Below, in pieces: positions 9,291 through 18,034 of a stretch of DNA of 50,333 nt. The DNA comes from Flavobacteriaceae bacterium (GTDB lineage: Bacteria; Bacteroidota; Bacteroidia; Flavobacteriales; Flavobacteriaceae), in the NCBI GenBank assembly GCA_017852075.1, contig JAFMLQ010000012.1, positions 1 to 50,333 on the forward strand. Direction: 5' to 3'. Under the pieces are notes generated by a model. That model was given only the letters and a program-made list of their open reading frames with translations. It was not told where the DNA came from and searched no databases. The translations under genes and the position numbers were made by a program. Position 1 is the stretch's first letter; each line of letters starts with the position of its first letter.

Positions 9291-10919
9291 ATGGCTAATC
9301 GTATTGCACAAGTTCCCTACCCAACGAATGAACCCATTTTATCATATGCTCCAGGCAGTCCTGAAAAAGAGGAAGTATTAAAAATGTATGATGCATTGTA
9401 CCACGATACTATCGAAATTCCTATGCGTATCGGAAGCCAAGATGTTAAAACTGGGGACACTTCTAGCATGCACCCTCCACATGACCACCACCATTTACTT
9501 GGAACCTATCACAAAGCCAATAAAAAAAATATTGAAGACGCAATCGCTACTGCTTTGGAAGCAAGAAAAGCATGGAGTCAGATGCCTTGGGAATCTAGAG
9601 CTGCGATCTTCTTAAAAGCCGCCGACCTTGTATCAGGTCCCTATCGAGCTAAAATCAATGCTGCTACAATGCTAGCGCAGTCCAAAACTATTTTTCAAGC
9701 TGAAATTGACGCGGCTTGCGAGTTCATTGATTTCCTCCGATTTAACGTGCAGTACATGCAAGAGATCTATGAAAATCAACCCGAAAGTAGTCCTGGAATT
9801 TGGAATCGTCTCAGCTACAGACCTTTAGAGGGTTTTGTCTATGCCGTAAGTCCGTTTAACTTTACTGCCATTGCTGGAAATTTAGCTGCCAGTGTTGCCA
9901 TGATGGGAAATGTTGTGGTCTGGAAACCCAGTGATCATCAAGTTTTTTCTGCAAAAGTATTAATGGATGTTTTTAGAGAGGCTGGACTTCCCGATGGGGT
10001 GATCAATTTGGTATTTGGAGATCCTGAAATGATCACCAATACTGTATTAGAAAGTCCAGACTTTGCAGGGATTCACTATACAGGATCTACCACAGTTTTT
10101 AGAAATCTCTGGGGAAAAATTGGAACGAATGTCGATCGTTACCGCTCCTATCCACGTATTGTTGGAGAAACAGGAGGGAAGGATTTTATCGTAGCACACC
10201 CCTCTGCCAATCCTAAAGAAGTGGCCACTGGAATCATCAGAGGTGCTTTTGAATTTCAAGGACAAAAATGTTCCGCCGCTTCTCGAGTTTACCTACCCCA
10301 ATCCCTAGCCGATAAAGTAATTGCTGAAGTTAAATCGGACTTAAAAACCATTTCTATGGGATCCCCAGCAGACTTTAAAAACTTTGTCACAGCAGTCATC
10401 CACAAAGGTGCCTACGACAGACTGGTAGCTGCTATAGAACAAGTCAAAAAAGATCAAGAAGCAGAAATTATTGCTGGAGGAGGCTATGACAATTCCAAAG
10501 GCTATTTTATTGAACCAACAGTGGTACTAACCACAAATCCTCAATACGATACAATGAACCGAGAACTGTTTGGTCCTTTGGTAACCTTGTATGTATATCC
10601 TGACGAGGAGTGGAGCAATACCTTGAAACAAGTAGATCAAACCTCAGAATATGCGTTGACAGGAGCTGTTTATTCACAAGATCGATATGCACTAGAAGAA
10701 GCGCTTAGCGCTTTGGAAAATAGTGCAGGAAATTTTTACATCAACGATAAACCTACTGGCGCCGTAGTTGGGCAACAACCTTTCGGCGGAGCAAGAGGTT
10801 CTGGAACCAATGATAAAGCAGGTTCCGCATTAAATCTATTGCGCTGGGTATCCCCAAGACTGATCAAAGAAACTTTTGTGCCCGCTTCTGACTATCGCTA
10901 TCCTTTTTTGGAGTCCTAA
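9291..10919 (+). CDS. pruA: L-glutamate gamma-semialdehyde (1-pyrroline-5-carboxylate) dehydrogenase
   Basis: This enzyme oxidises glutamate semialdehyde to glutamate with NAD+, the second step of proline breakdown. The 542-residue length is the usual one for the stand-alone bacterial/mitochondrial-type enzyme. Aldehyde dehydrogenase landmarks in order are SPFNFTAIAGNLAA, GNVVVWKPSD, VGETGGKDFI (general-base Glu), FQGQKCSAASRVYLP (catalytic Cys in QKCSA) and FYINDKPTGAVVGQQPFGGARGSGTNDKAG. No proline dehydrogenase gene is in the window, so the first step is encoded elsewhere. Confidence 0.97.
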   Translation: MANRIAQVPYPTNEPILSYAPGSPEKEEVLKMYDALYHDTIEIPMRIGSQDVKTGDTSSMHPPHDHHHLLGTYHKANKKNIEDAIATALEARKAWSQMPWESRAAIFLKAADLVSGPYRAKINAATMLAQSKTIFQAEIDAACEFIDFLRFNVQYMQEIYENQPESSPGIWNRLSYRPLEGFVYAVSPFNFTAIAGNLAASVAMMGNVVVWKPSDHQVFSAKVLMDVFREAGLPDGVINLVFGDPEMITNTVLESPDFAGIHYTGSTTVFRNLWGKIGTNVDRYRSYPRIVGETGGKDFIVAHPSANPKEVATGIIRGAFEFQGQKCSAASRVYLPQSLADKVIAEVKSDLKTISMGSPADFKNFVTAVIHKGAYDRLVAAIEQVKKDQEAEIIAGGGYDNSKGYFIEPTVVLTTNPQYDTMNRELFGPLVTLYVYPDEEWSNTLKQVDQTSEYALTGAVYSQDRYALEEALSALENSAGNFYINDKPTGAVVGQQPFGGARGSGTNDKAGSALNLLRWVSPRLIKETFVPASDYRYPFLES

Positions 10920-10988
10920 AAATTACTTCGCAGTGTAACATTTGGGGATTTTGTTCGTCTTTTTTTAATGAACTAAAACCCCATATCT

Positions 10989-11495
10989 ATGAAAAAATCA
11001 TTTTTAATAATACCACTGTTGCTGGCATTTAATTTTTTAAGTTTTGGACAAAGTACTCCTATCAAGGATAATGATGTAGAATTTAGCGTCTATAAAGAAT
11101 ATGACAAAAACGGAAACTTGATTCGCTACGATTCTTCACGCGTTGAAAAAGGGCACAGACTTAAGCGCCATTTTCAATTCAATTTTCTGGCAGATTCACT
11201 TCCTTTTAAAAGTTTTAAAATTGACTCGTTATTAAGCCACAAAAATGCCTTTCTTTTTAAAGATAAGGGTCTAATAGACAGCTTGATACAACATAAAATA
11301 ACGCCAGAAATGTCAATTTTTAAGATTGATTCATTGAGGGAAGTTCTGCCTCGTAATTTCTTTTATTTTCAAGATAAGTACAATGAAAAAAACGTGGACT
11401 CAATTCTGGATCGTCACTTCGACCGTATGGAAAAATTATTTGAACAGTTTTTTGAAAAAAACGATCGAACAGAAAGGAGAAAGAAAACCCTCTAA
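10989..11495 (+). CDS. small secreted protein of unknown function
   Basis: A 168-residue protein with a clear signal peptide (MKKSFLIIPLLLAFNFLSFGQ, cleavage near FGQ). The mature part is hydrophilic and rich in Lys, Asp, Phe and Ser, with repeated short motifs of the type FKSFKIDSLLSHK and FKIDSLREV. The C-terminus is charged (FEQFFEKNDRTERRKKTL). I do not recognise a family. The last 4 bases overlap the stop codon of convergent rsmG. Confidence 0.75.
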   Translation: MKKSFLIIPLLLAFNFLSFGQSTPIKDNDVEFSVYKEYDKNGNLIRYDSSRVEKGHRLKRHFQFNFLADSLPFKSFKIDSLLSHKNAFLFKDKGLIDSLIQHKITPEMSIFKIDSLREVLPRNFFYFQDKYNEKNVDSILDRHFDRMEKLFEQFFEKNDRTERRKKTL

Positions 11496-12109
11496 AAAGG
11501 CAAATGAACTACTTTTTTGGTTTCAAAAAAAGGGCTTTTAAAAAAATGATTCAATTCATACTGTCTAGCTCTTGGAAAAGATTTGAGCTCTTCGGTCAAA
11601 TCCCCTCCTTTTAAATACAAAATTCCGTTTTGTAAAGGGTGGTTGCTTTCGGATTTAATATTGTTCTGCACCCATGGAACAAAAGATTCCATTTTGGTTA
11701 CAGCACGACTAACAACAAAATCTACTTTTCTTTTAAATTCCTCTGCACGAAGATGTTGCGAGGAGACGTTTTTTAATTCTAACGCATTGGTTACCTCTTG
11801 CACGACCTTGACTTTTTTTCCTATACTATCGATCAAATAAAATTGTGAGTCAGGAAATAATATTGCCAAAGGGATCCCTGGAAATCCTCCGCCAGTGCCC
11901 ACATCTAAAATCTGCGTATGAGGCTGAAACAAAATCACCTTAGCAATGCCCAAAGAATGGAGAACATGTCGCTCATAAAAAGCATCCATATCCTTTCTAG
12001 AAATTACGTTAATCTTTGCATTCCATTCAAAATACAATGCATAAAGCATTTCAAATTGGTCATATTGCAATTTTGTCAGTTTGGGAAAATATTTAGCAAG
12101 CTTCTCCAT
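11492..12109 (-). CDS. rsmG: 16S rRNA (guanine527-N7)-methyltransferase
   Basis: SAM-dependent methyltransferase that modifies G527 of 16S rRNA; its loss gives low-level streptomycin resistance in several bacteria. The 205-residue length fits RsmG/GidB. The conserved segments NVISRKDMDAFYERHVLHSL, ILDVGTGGGFPGIPLAILFP (SAM-binding loop) and VVSRAVTKMESFVPW are all present. Its stop overlaps the stop of the convergent secreted-protein gene by 4 bases. The divergent desaturase gene starts 65 nt away. Confidence 0.96.
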   Translation of the reverse strand: MEKLAKYFPKLTKLQYDQFEMLYALYFEWNAKINVISRKDMDAFYERHVLHSLGIAKVILFQPHTQILDVGTGGGFPGIPLAILFPDSQFYLIDSIGKKVKVVQEVTNALELKNVSSQHLRAEEFKRKVDFVVSRAVTKMESFVPWVQNNIKSESNHPLQNGILYLKGGDLTEELKSFPRARQYELNHFFKSPFFETKKVVHLPF

Positions 12110-12174
12110 AACTTTTTACACTTGTGATCGGATTAAATTAAAATTTCTGTTATTTTAGCATAACAATAATTTTT

Positions 12175-13269
12175 ATGCAAGCTACACAAAGCCTACGCTT
12201 TTCAAGAAAAGACTCAAAAAAATTTTTTAAAACTTTAAATCTTCGGGTAAACCGTTATTTTAAAGAAAATAATATACAAAAAACAGGGGACTGGAGACTC
12301 TACCTCAAATCCATTGTGATGTTTTCTTTATTACTGACTCCATACGTACTCGTTCTAATGTTAGATATCAGTTTGTGGTACAAGCTACCGATGTGTATTG
12401 TGATGGGAGTTGGCATGGCTGGAGTAGGAATGAATGTAATGCACGATGGAAACCATGGTTCTTTTTCAAAATATCCTTGGGTTAATAAATTGATGGGGAG
12501 TAGTATTTATATTTTGGCTGGAAACGTTTTTAATTGGAAAGTACAGCACAACATCTTACACCATACGTACACCAATATTCACGGTCATGATGAAGATTTA
12601 GAAGCAGGAAGGGTACTGCGTTTTTCAAAGCACTCAAAATGGATGCCCCACCACAAATTCCAACATCTCTATTCTGTTTTGTTGTATGGGCTTCTGACTA
12701 TCAATTGGGCTATTTTTACAGATTTTCAGCAAATGAAACGCTACACTGCTCGAAAACTTTCTTATCTAAATAGCAAAAAGCCAAGTCTACAATGGGTTGG
12801 ACTAGTTATTTCTAAAATTGTATATTTTTCAATTTGGCTGGTCATTCCAATGATTTTTCTAAATGCTCCTTGGTGGGCCATTCTCATTGGATTTGTAATT
12901 ATGCATTACACAGCAGGACTAATTCTTAGCCTAGTATTCCAGTTGGCCCATGTCATGGAAGATGCAGAGATGCCCAAACCTGACGAAACAGGAACTATGA
13001 AAAATACTTGGGCCATTCATCAACTCTTGACCACGGTAAATTTTTCAACCAAAAACCGATTTGTAAACTGGTTTACAGGTGGACTGAACCATCAAATAGA
13101 GCATCATATTTTTCCCCATATCAGTCATATTCATTATTCCCATATCGGTGCTATTGTCAAAAAAACAGCTAAGGAATTCAATCTTCCTTATAACGAATAT
13201 AAAACTACACGAAGTGCCCTTTTTTCGCACTTCAGATTTTTAAAACAAATGGGAGTTCAACCTAGCTAA
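12175..13269 (+). CDS. membrane fatty acid desaturase, front-end type
   Basis: Di-iron membrane desaturase of 364 residues. The three histidine boxes are HDGNH (90-94), HNILHH (125-130) and QIEHH (307-311). The third box has the QxxHH form typical of front-end (delta-5/delta-6-like) acyl desaturases, but the fused cytochrome b5 domain of eukaryotic members is absent. Four hydrophobic stretches (about residues 47-63, 73-88, 205-222 and 229-255) are consistent with the family topology. It probably adjusts membrane lipid unsaturation. A 9-nt gap to the following aminotransferase suggests co-transcription. Confidence 0.9.
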   Translation: MQATQSLRFSRKDSKKFFKTLNLRVNRYFKENNIQKTGDWRLYLKSIVMFSLLLTPYVLVLMLDISLWYKLPMCIVMGVGMAGVGMNVMHDGNHGSFSKYPWVNKLMGSSIYILAGNVFNWKVQHNILHHTYTNIHGHDEDLEAGRVLRFSKHSKWMPHHKFQHLYSVLLYGLLTINWAIFTDFQQMKRYTARKLSYLNSKKPSLQWVGLVISKIVYFSIWLVIPMIFLNAPWWAILIGFVIMHYTAGLILSLVFQLAHVMEDAEMPKPDETGTMKNTWAIHQLLTTVNFSTKNRFVNWFTGGLNHQIEHHIFPHISHIHYSHIGAIVKKTAKEFNLPYNEYKTTRSALFSHFRFLKQMGVQPS

Positions 13270-13278
13270 TTACCAATC

Positions 13279-14463
13279 ATGGACTCACTTTCAGCACGAA
13301 TAAATAGTCTTCCTGTTTCCGCTACATTAGCTATGGCGGCTAAAGCTAGGGAATTGAAAAATCAAGGGGTTGATGTCATTGGATTGAGTTTAGGTGAACC
13401 CGATTTCAACACACCAGAGTTCATAAAAGAGGCAGCTATACAAGCTGTAAAAGACAATTGGAATTCATACTCTCCAGTAGATGGTTACGCAGATTTGAAA
13501 ACTGCAATCTGCGCAAAATTTAAAAGAGATAATGGGCTAGAATATACCCCTTCTCAAATAGTGGTTTCTACAGGAGCCAAACAATCCATTGCCAATGTAT
13601 GTATGGTTCTTTTGGATCCTGGAGACGAAGTATTACTTCCTGCACCTTATTGGGTAAGTTATTCTGCTATTGCAACTTTGGCAGAAGCTAAATCAACGAT
13701 TATTCCCTCCAGTATTGAAACGGATTTTAAAATCACACCAGCACAACTGGAATCCGCAATCACTCCAAAAACCAAATTGGTGATGTTTAACTCACCAAAC
13801 AATCCCAGTGGAACAATCTATACCGAAGAAGAATATCGTGCACTAGGTAAGGTATTAGAAAAATATCCAGACATCTTCATTCTTTCGGATGAAATTTATG
13901 AGCATATTAACTACGGAACACCCCATTTTAGCATTGGAGCAATTCCAGAACTTTACGACCGTACCATAACGGTAAACGGAGTGGCAAAAGCTTTTGCCAT
14001 GACGGGATGGCGTATCGGTTATATTGGAGCACCGGAATGGCTTGCCAAAGCTTGTAACAAAATGCAAGGGCAAATCACCTCTGGAGCCAACTGTATCGCA
14101 CAGCGCGCTACGATCGCTGCTGTAGAAGCTCCTGTTAGTAAGATTCAGTACATGGTAGATGAATTTGCAAAACGCAGAGAAATTATCATTGAATTACTCA
14201 ATACCATTCCTGGAATTCAAGTCAACCAACCTCAAGGTGCTTTTTATGTTTTTCCAGACATATCCGCTTACTTCGGAAAAACCTTAAAAGGAAAGAAGAT
14301 CGAAAATGCATCAGACTTTGCATTGTACCTATTGGAGGAGGCACACGTTGCTACCGTTACGGGTGATGCGTTTGGTAACGGTGATTGCATTCGTATTTCT
14401 TACGCCGCTTCTGAAGAAAATATCCGAACGGCTATAGGACGAATCGCAGCCGCATTGCAATAG
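13279..14463 (+). CDS. class I/II PLP aminotransferase (aspartate aminotransferase type)
   Basis: Fold-type I aminotransferase of 394 residues. The landmarks are SLGEPDFNTPEFIKEAA, the cofactor-stacking YSPVDGYADLK, NSPNNPSGTIYT, SDEIYEHINYG and the PLP Schiff-base Lys237 in NGVAKAFAMTGWRIG. The substrate-carboxylate Arg lies in DCIRISYAAS near the C-terminus. The closest functional class is the aspartate aminotransferase Ib/AspC group. A role in aspartate-glutamate exchange is likely, but substrate range cannot be read from sequence. Confidence 0.9.
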   Translation: MDSLSARINSLPVSATLAMAAKARELKNQGVDVIGLSLGEPDFNTPEFIKEAAIQAVKDNWNSYSPVDGYADLKTAICAKFKRDNGLEYTPSQIVVSTGAKQSIANVCMVLLDPGDEVLLPAPYWVSYSAIATLAEAKSTIIPSSIETDFKITPAQLESAITPKTKLVMFNSPNNPSGTIYTEEEYRALGKVLEKYPDIFILSDEIYEHINYGTPHFSIGAIPELYDRTITVNGVAKAFAMTGWRIGYIGAPEWLAKACNKMQGQITSGANCIAQRATIAAVEAPVSKIQYMVDEFAKRREIIIELLNTIPGIQVNQPQGAFYVFPDISAYFGKTLKGKKIENASDFALYLLEEAHVATVTGDAFGNGDCIRISYAASEENIRTAIGRIAAALQ

Positions 14464-14484
14464 CTTTTCAATCTTTTATATTTG
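14455..14484 (+). promoter_or_regulatory. promoter of the Sua5/TsaC gene
   Basis: TTG (14455-14457, inside the end of the upstream aminotransferase gene), a 19-nt spacer and TATATTTG (14477-14484, exact TAnnTTTG). The GTG start is 24 nt further on. Confidence 0.6.
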
Positions 14485-14507
14485 CGGTAAATTAGAACCC
14501 TCCACCT

Positions 14508-15461
14508 GTGATTACTACTGATTTAAATTTGGTTATTGAAACCTTAAAAAAAGACGATGTTGTAGCAATACCCACAGAAACTGTCTATGGCCTGGCAGGA
14601 AATGCATTTAAAGATAGTAGCGTAGAAAAAATATTTCAACTGAAAGAGCGCCCCGCATTTAACCCATTGATTGTGCACATTGCAAAACCTGAATTGCTAG
14701 ATCAAGTAGCTACATCCATTCCGCCAAACGCTCAATTACTAGCAGATGCCTTTTGGCCTGGGCCACTGACCCTCGTGTTGGATAAGAAAGATCAAATTTT
14801 AGACCGCGTTACGGCAGGTAAATCTACCGTTGCCGTTCGGGTTCCCAACCACCCTCTAACCCTTAAACTATTACAGGAATTAGAATTTCCCCTAGCCGCT
14901 CCCAGTGCCAATCCTTTTGGCTCCATAAGTCCTACCTCTGCCGCGCATGTCGATGCCTATTTCAATGAACGTCTGAGTCTAATTTTGGATGGAGGTCCTT
15001 GTCGCAATGGTTTAGAGTCTACTATTATCGGATTTGAGGATAATAGACCTCTACTCTATCGCCATGGTGCGTTAGCTATTAATGACATCGAAAAAGTGGT
15101 AGGAAAGGTAGAAATAAATACTAAAAATGACCAAAGTCCCATAGCACCAGGCATGCTCTCACGCCATTATGCTCCTAAAACATCAACCATTCTCAGTAAA
15201 AACCCTGTTGAGGCCCTTGAAACATTTTCCAATAAAAAAATAGGGCTTTTAAGCTTACAAAAAATTGAGCTTTCCAATATTGAAATTTATCAGGAAATTC
15301 TATCAACAGATGGAAATCTAAAGGAAGCCGCTAAGAACTTGTACGCTGCACTCCATAGACTGGATCAAATGAACTTGGATTTGATTATTGTTCCTTATTT
15401 CCCTGACACCGGTTTAGGAAAAACCATTAACGATCGATTGCAACGTGCTATCCAAAAATAA
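14508..15461 (+). CDS. L-threonylcarbamoyladenylate synthase, Sua5 type
   Basis: First enzyme of t6A37 tRNA modification: it makes threonylcarbamoyl-AMP from threonine, bicarbonate and ATP. The 317 residues comprise an N-terminal YrdC domain (IPTETVYGLAGNAF, KERPAFNPLIVHI, FWPGPLTLVL, PLAAPSANPFGSISPT) joined to a C-terminal Sua5 domain after the linker SPIAPGMLSRHYAPKT. It is therefore the long Sua5 form rather than short TsaC. The start is GTG at 14508, supported by the promoter just upstream. It converges on the DUF975-like gene with a 1-nt gap. Confidence 0.94.
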   Translation: MITTDLNLVIETLKKDDVVAIPTETVYGLAGNAFKDSSVEKIFQLKERPAFNPLIVHIAKPELLDQVATSIPPNAQLLADAFWPGPLTLVLDKKDQILDRVTAGKSTVAVRVPNHPLTLKLLQELEFPLAAPSANPFGSISPTSAAHVDAYFNERLSLILDGGPCRNGLESTIIGFEDNRPLLYRHGALAINDIEKVVGKVEINTKNDQSPIAPGMLSRHYAPKTSTILSKNPVEALETFSNKKIGLLSLQKIELSNIEIYQEILSTDGNLKEAAKNLYAALHRLDQMNLDLIIVPYFPDTGLGKTINDRLQRAIQK

Positions 15462-15462
15462 A

Positions 15463-16062
15463 TCAATTCGAGAACCTATTATCTTCTGTAAGACGCCCCT
15501 TGATGCTTTGATAATAATTTGCAATCGCTAAATAATGCCAAGGAACCACTATAAATATCCCAACTATAAAACACAACAGACCCAAAAGATACCACGGAAT
15601 AAAACGTAAGTGCAAGAAAAAGAGCTCCATTTTTTTTCCGTCCATAATCTGCCAACTACGCTGAAGCGCATCATTTATTGACATTTCTGGATTCTCGGCT
15701 ATGATATAAAAGGTCATCGAAAAACCCAAACTCACAATAATCCCAGGGACAATAAAAAACAATAACCCTAAGATTGTAAGTGCACTTATAATGACAAATG
15801 CCAATAGGGCATTAAGCAAGAAATTAAACCCCTCAAAAAGATCAAAAAAAGAAGGGTTATCTTCCTTGGAAATCTTTAAAAAATGTATGCATAAACCCAG
15901 TTGTAAGGGTCCCGCTAAAAGTAAAGACAACCACTCTCCATAGATATTTAACTCTGAAGGAACTCCAATAAGCATCCCATAAACCAAACAAACCAAAGTA
16001 GCCAATACCCAAAAAGGCTTTAATTGTAAACGTGTGTTTTGTATTAACGCAAGTAAATCCAT
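15463..16062 (-). CDS. DUF975-like integral membrane protein
   Basis: A 199-residue protein with four to five hydrophobic segments (about residues 17-35, 45-60, 85-108 and 153-175). The pattern FFIVPGIIVSLGFSMTFYIIAENPEMSINDALQRSWQIMDGKK is typical of DUF975-type proteins, in which S-x-x-M-x-G-x-K follows a helix pair. Its function is unknown. It lies 12 nt downstream of the DAHP synthase gene and is probably the last gene of the aromatic amino acid operon, so a transport or membrane role in that pathway is possible but unproven. Confidence 0.7.
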   Translation of the reverse strand: MDLLALIQNTRLQLKPFWVLATLVCLVYGMLIGVPSELNIYGEWLSLLLAGPLQLGLCIHFLKISKEDNPSFFDLFEGFNFLLNALLAFVIISALTILGLLFFIVPGIIVSLGFSMTFYIIAENPEMSINDALQRSWQIMDGKKMELFFLHLRFIPWYLLGLLCFIVGIFIVVPWHYLAIANYYQSIKGRLTEDNRFSN

Positions 16063-16074
16063 TGATCAGGTTTT

Positions 16075-17157
16075 TTAAGAATTTAAAATTTTCTCCTGCT
16101 TATTTATGGATTCTTGGTGTATCGCTTTAAATACTCGTAGAATAAATTCCTCAGACAAATCTCGGTCTTCTCCTTCCAAAATCATTTTTCCTAAAATCTC
16201 GTTCCAGCGTTTATTTTGTAAAACGGCGACATTATTGGTTTTTTTCAATGCTCCAATTTCAAGTGCTATTTTCATTCGTTTTCCTAAGGTATCCAAAAGG
16301 TTTTGGTCAGCCACGTCAATCTGGGTGCGGAGGTTGTTGAGTTGATGTTTGTAGGCTTCTTCATCAGTCGTTTTTTTACGGACCTTGAGGTCTTTCATAA
16401 TTTCGATCAGACGGGTTGGAGTTACCTGTTGTTTGGCATCACTCCAAGCATTGTCAGGATCCCAATGCGATTCAATCATCAAACCTTCAAAGTTCAAGTC
16501 CAATGCAGCTTGAGAAACATCAAAAATCAAATCACGACGACCCGAAATATGGGAAGGGTCACAAATCATTGGTAAATCTGGAAATCGGTTTTTTACTTCA
16601 ATTGCAATTTGCCATTCTGGAATATTTCGATATTTGGTTTTCTCATAGGTTGAAAACCCTCTATGAATGAGTCCTAAATTTTTAATATTGGCCGTATACA
16701 AGCGCTCTACTCCCCCCAACCAAAGAGCCAAATCTGGATTTACTGGGTTTTTTACTAAAACGATTTTATCTGTTCCTTCAAGAGCATCAGCAATTTCTTG
16801 CATAATGAAAGGACTTACCGTTGAACGAGCACCAATCCACAATATGTCTACATCGTTATCGATGGCCAGTTTTACATGGTCTTTGTTGGCTACCTCGGTA
16901 GCGGTCAGCAAGCCTGTCTGTTCTTTTACTTTTTTAAGCCATCCTAATCCTATGGCGCCCACCCCTTCAAACATTCCAGGTCGGGTTCTAGGTTTCCAAA
17001 TTCCAGCACGATATACTGTTACATCTGTATCTTTGAGTTCATGTGCAATTTTTAATACTTGCTCTTCCGTTTCTGCGCTACAAGGACCTCCAATTACCAA
17101 AGGGTGATCTAACCCAAAGTTGTCTAACCATTGACGCATTTCTTTTTTATTTTCCAT
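16075..17157 (-). CDS. bifunctional DAHP synthase / chorismate mutase
   Basis: This protein joins the entry and branch enzymes of aromatic amino acid synthesis. Residues about 1-260 form a DAHP synthase of the AroA-I-beta/KDO8P-synthase-like group (VIGGPCSAETEEQ, YRAGIWKPRTRPGMFEGVG, IWIGARST, LVKNPVNPDLALW, CDPSHISGRRDLI). Residues about 265-350 form an AroQ-type chorismate mutase helix bundle (LRTQIDVADQNLLDTLGKRM, IGALKKTNN, ILEGEDRDLSEEFI). A fused mutase often serves as the sensor for feedback inhibition. The gene sits fourth in the operon, 28 nt after tyrA. At 360 residues it is the normal length for this fusion. Confidence 0.95.
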   Translation of the reverse strand: MENKKEMRQWLDNFGLDHPLVIGGPCSAETEEQVLKIAHELKDTDVTVYRAGIWKPRTRPGMFEGVGAIGLGWLKKVKEQTGLLTATEVANKDHVKLAIDNDVDILWIGARSTVSPFIMQEIADALEGTDKIVLVKNPVNPDLALWLGGVERLYTANIKNLGLIHRGFSTYEKTKYRNIPEWQIAIEVKNRFPDLPMICDPSHISGRRDLIFDVSQAALDLNFEGLMIESHWDPDNAWSDAKQQVTPTRLIEIMKDLKVRKKTTDEEAYKHQLNNLRTQIDVADQNLLDTLGKRMKIALEIGALKKTNNVAVLQNKRWNEILGKMILEGEDRDLSEEFILRVFKAIHQESINKQEKILNS

Positions 17158-17185
17158 GATTTGTTTATTTATAACTGTTCTTATT

Positions 17186-18034
17186 TTAATTTATTCCTGC
17201 CAAAATTGTTTTGATGGCATTGGTTTCTTGCATTTTTTGATAAATCGCTTCGTAGTCTTCTTGCTCCATGAGCATTTTAAATTCCTGTAAATTGGCGATG
17301 TATTCACCTAGTACTTCTAAAATATTTTCTTGATTTTGTTTAAATATTGGCGTCCACATGGCGGGTGAACTTTTTGCCAAACGAACGGTAGATGCAAACC
17401 CACTACCAGCCATAGCAAAAATAGCTTTTTCGTCTTTTTCTTTTTCCATCACAGTTTTCCCCAACATAAAAGAAGAAATATGAGATAAATGAGATACGTA
17501 AGCGATATGTTGATCATGTTCTTTTGGATCCATTTCTTGAATGACCATTTCCATGTTTTTAAACCACTGCACTGCCCACTCGAATAAGTCGGGGCGGGTC
17601 TTGTGCGTTTCACATAAAATTTGTGCCTTCCCTTTATACAAAGTAGCGAAGGCTGATGAAGGTCCAGAAAATTCAGTCCCTGCGATGGGGTGGGTCGCCA
17701 AAAATTGATTGCGCTTCGGATGTAGCTCCAGAGCATTACAAATTAGGGATTTTGTTGATCCTACGTCAATCAACAACGCATTGTCATTCATCTGGTCTAG
17801 TAGTGGTAAAGCAATTTGTATTGCAGCATCCACAGGAATAGCTAGAATAATTACATCCATATTGGCATAATTGGAGCTGCCTAATGTATGATCTATAAGT
17901 CCTAAATCTAGGGCTTCCTTTTGATGGTCTGAATTTTGGTCTTCTCCAAACAATTCACAAGCGGTGATCTGCTTTTTCGCAGCCAAAGCGAGAGATCCGC
18001 CAATCAATCCTAATCCGATGACTCCTATATTCAT
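17186..18034 (-). CDS. tyrA: prephenate dehydrogenase
   Basis: It oxidatively decarboxylates prephenate to 4-hydroxyphenylpyruvate, the tyrosine branch. The 282-residue protein opens with the Rossmann motif GVIGLGLIGGSLALAAKK. It continues with VIILAIPVDAAIQI, LIDVGSTKSLI, THPIAGTEFSGP (substrate-binding His) and IAYVSHLSHISSFML. There is no ACT domain, so feedback by tyrosine would have to act elsewhere. Its start overlaps the end of the aminotransferase gene by 4 bases, which points to translational coupling. Confidence 0.95.
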   Translation of the reverse strand: MNIGVIGLGLIGGSLALAAKKQITACELFGEDQNSDHQKEALDLGLIDHTLGSSNYANMDVIILAIPVDAAIQIALPLLDQMNDNALLIDVGSTKSLICNALELHPKRNQFLATHPIAGTEFSGPSSAFATLYKGKAQILCETHKTRPDLFEWAVQWFKNMEMVIQEMDPKEHDQHIAYVSHLSHISSFMLGKTVMEKEKDEKAIFAMAGSGFASTVRLAKSSPAMWTPIFKQNQENILEVLGEYIANLQEFKMLMEQEDYEAIYQKMQETNAIKTILAGIN

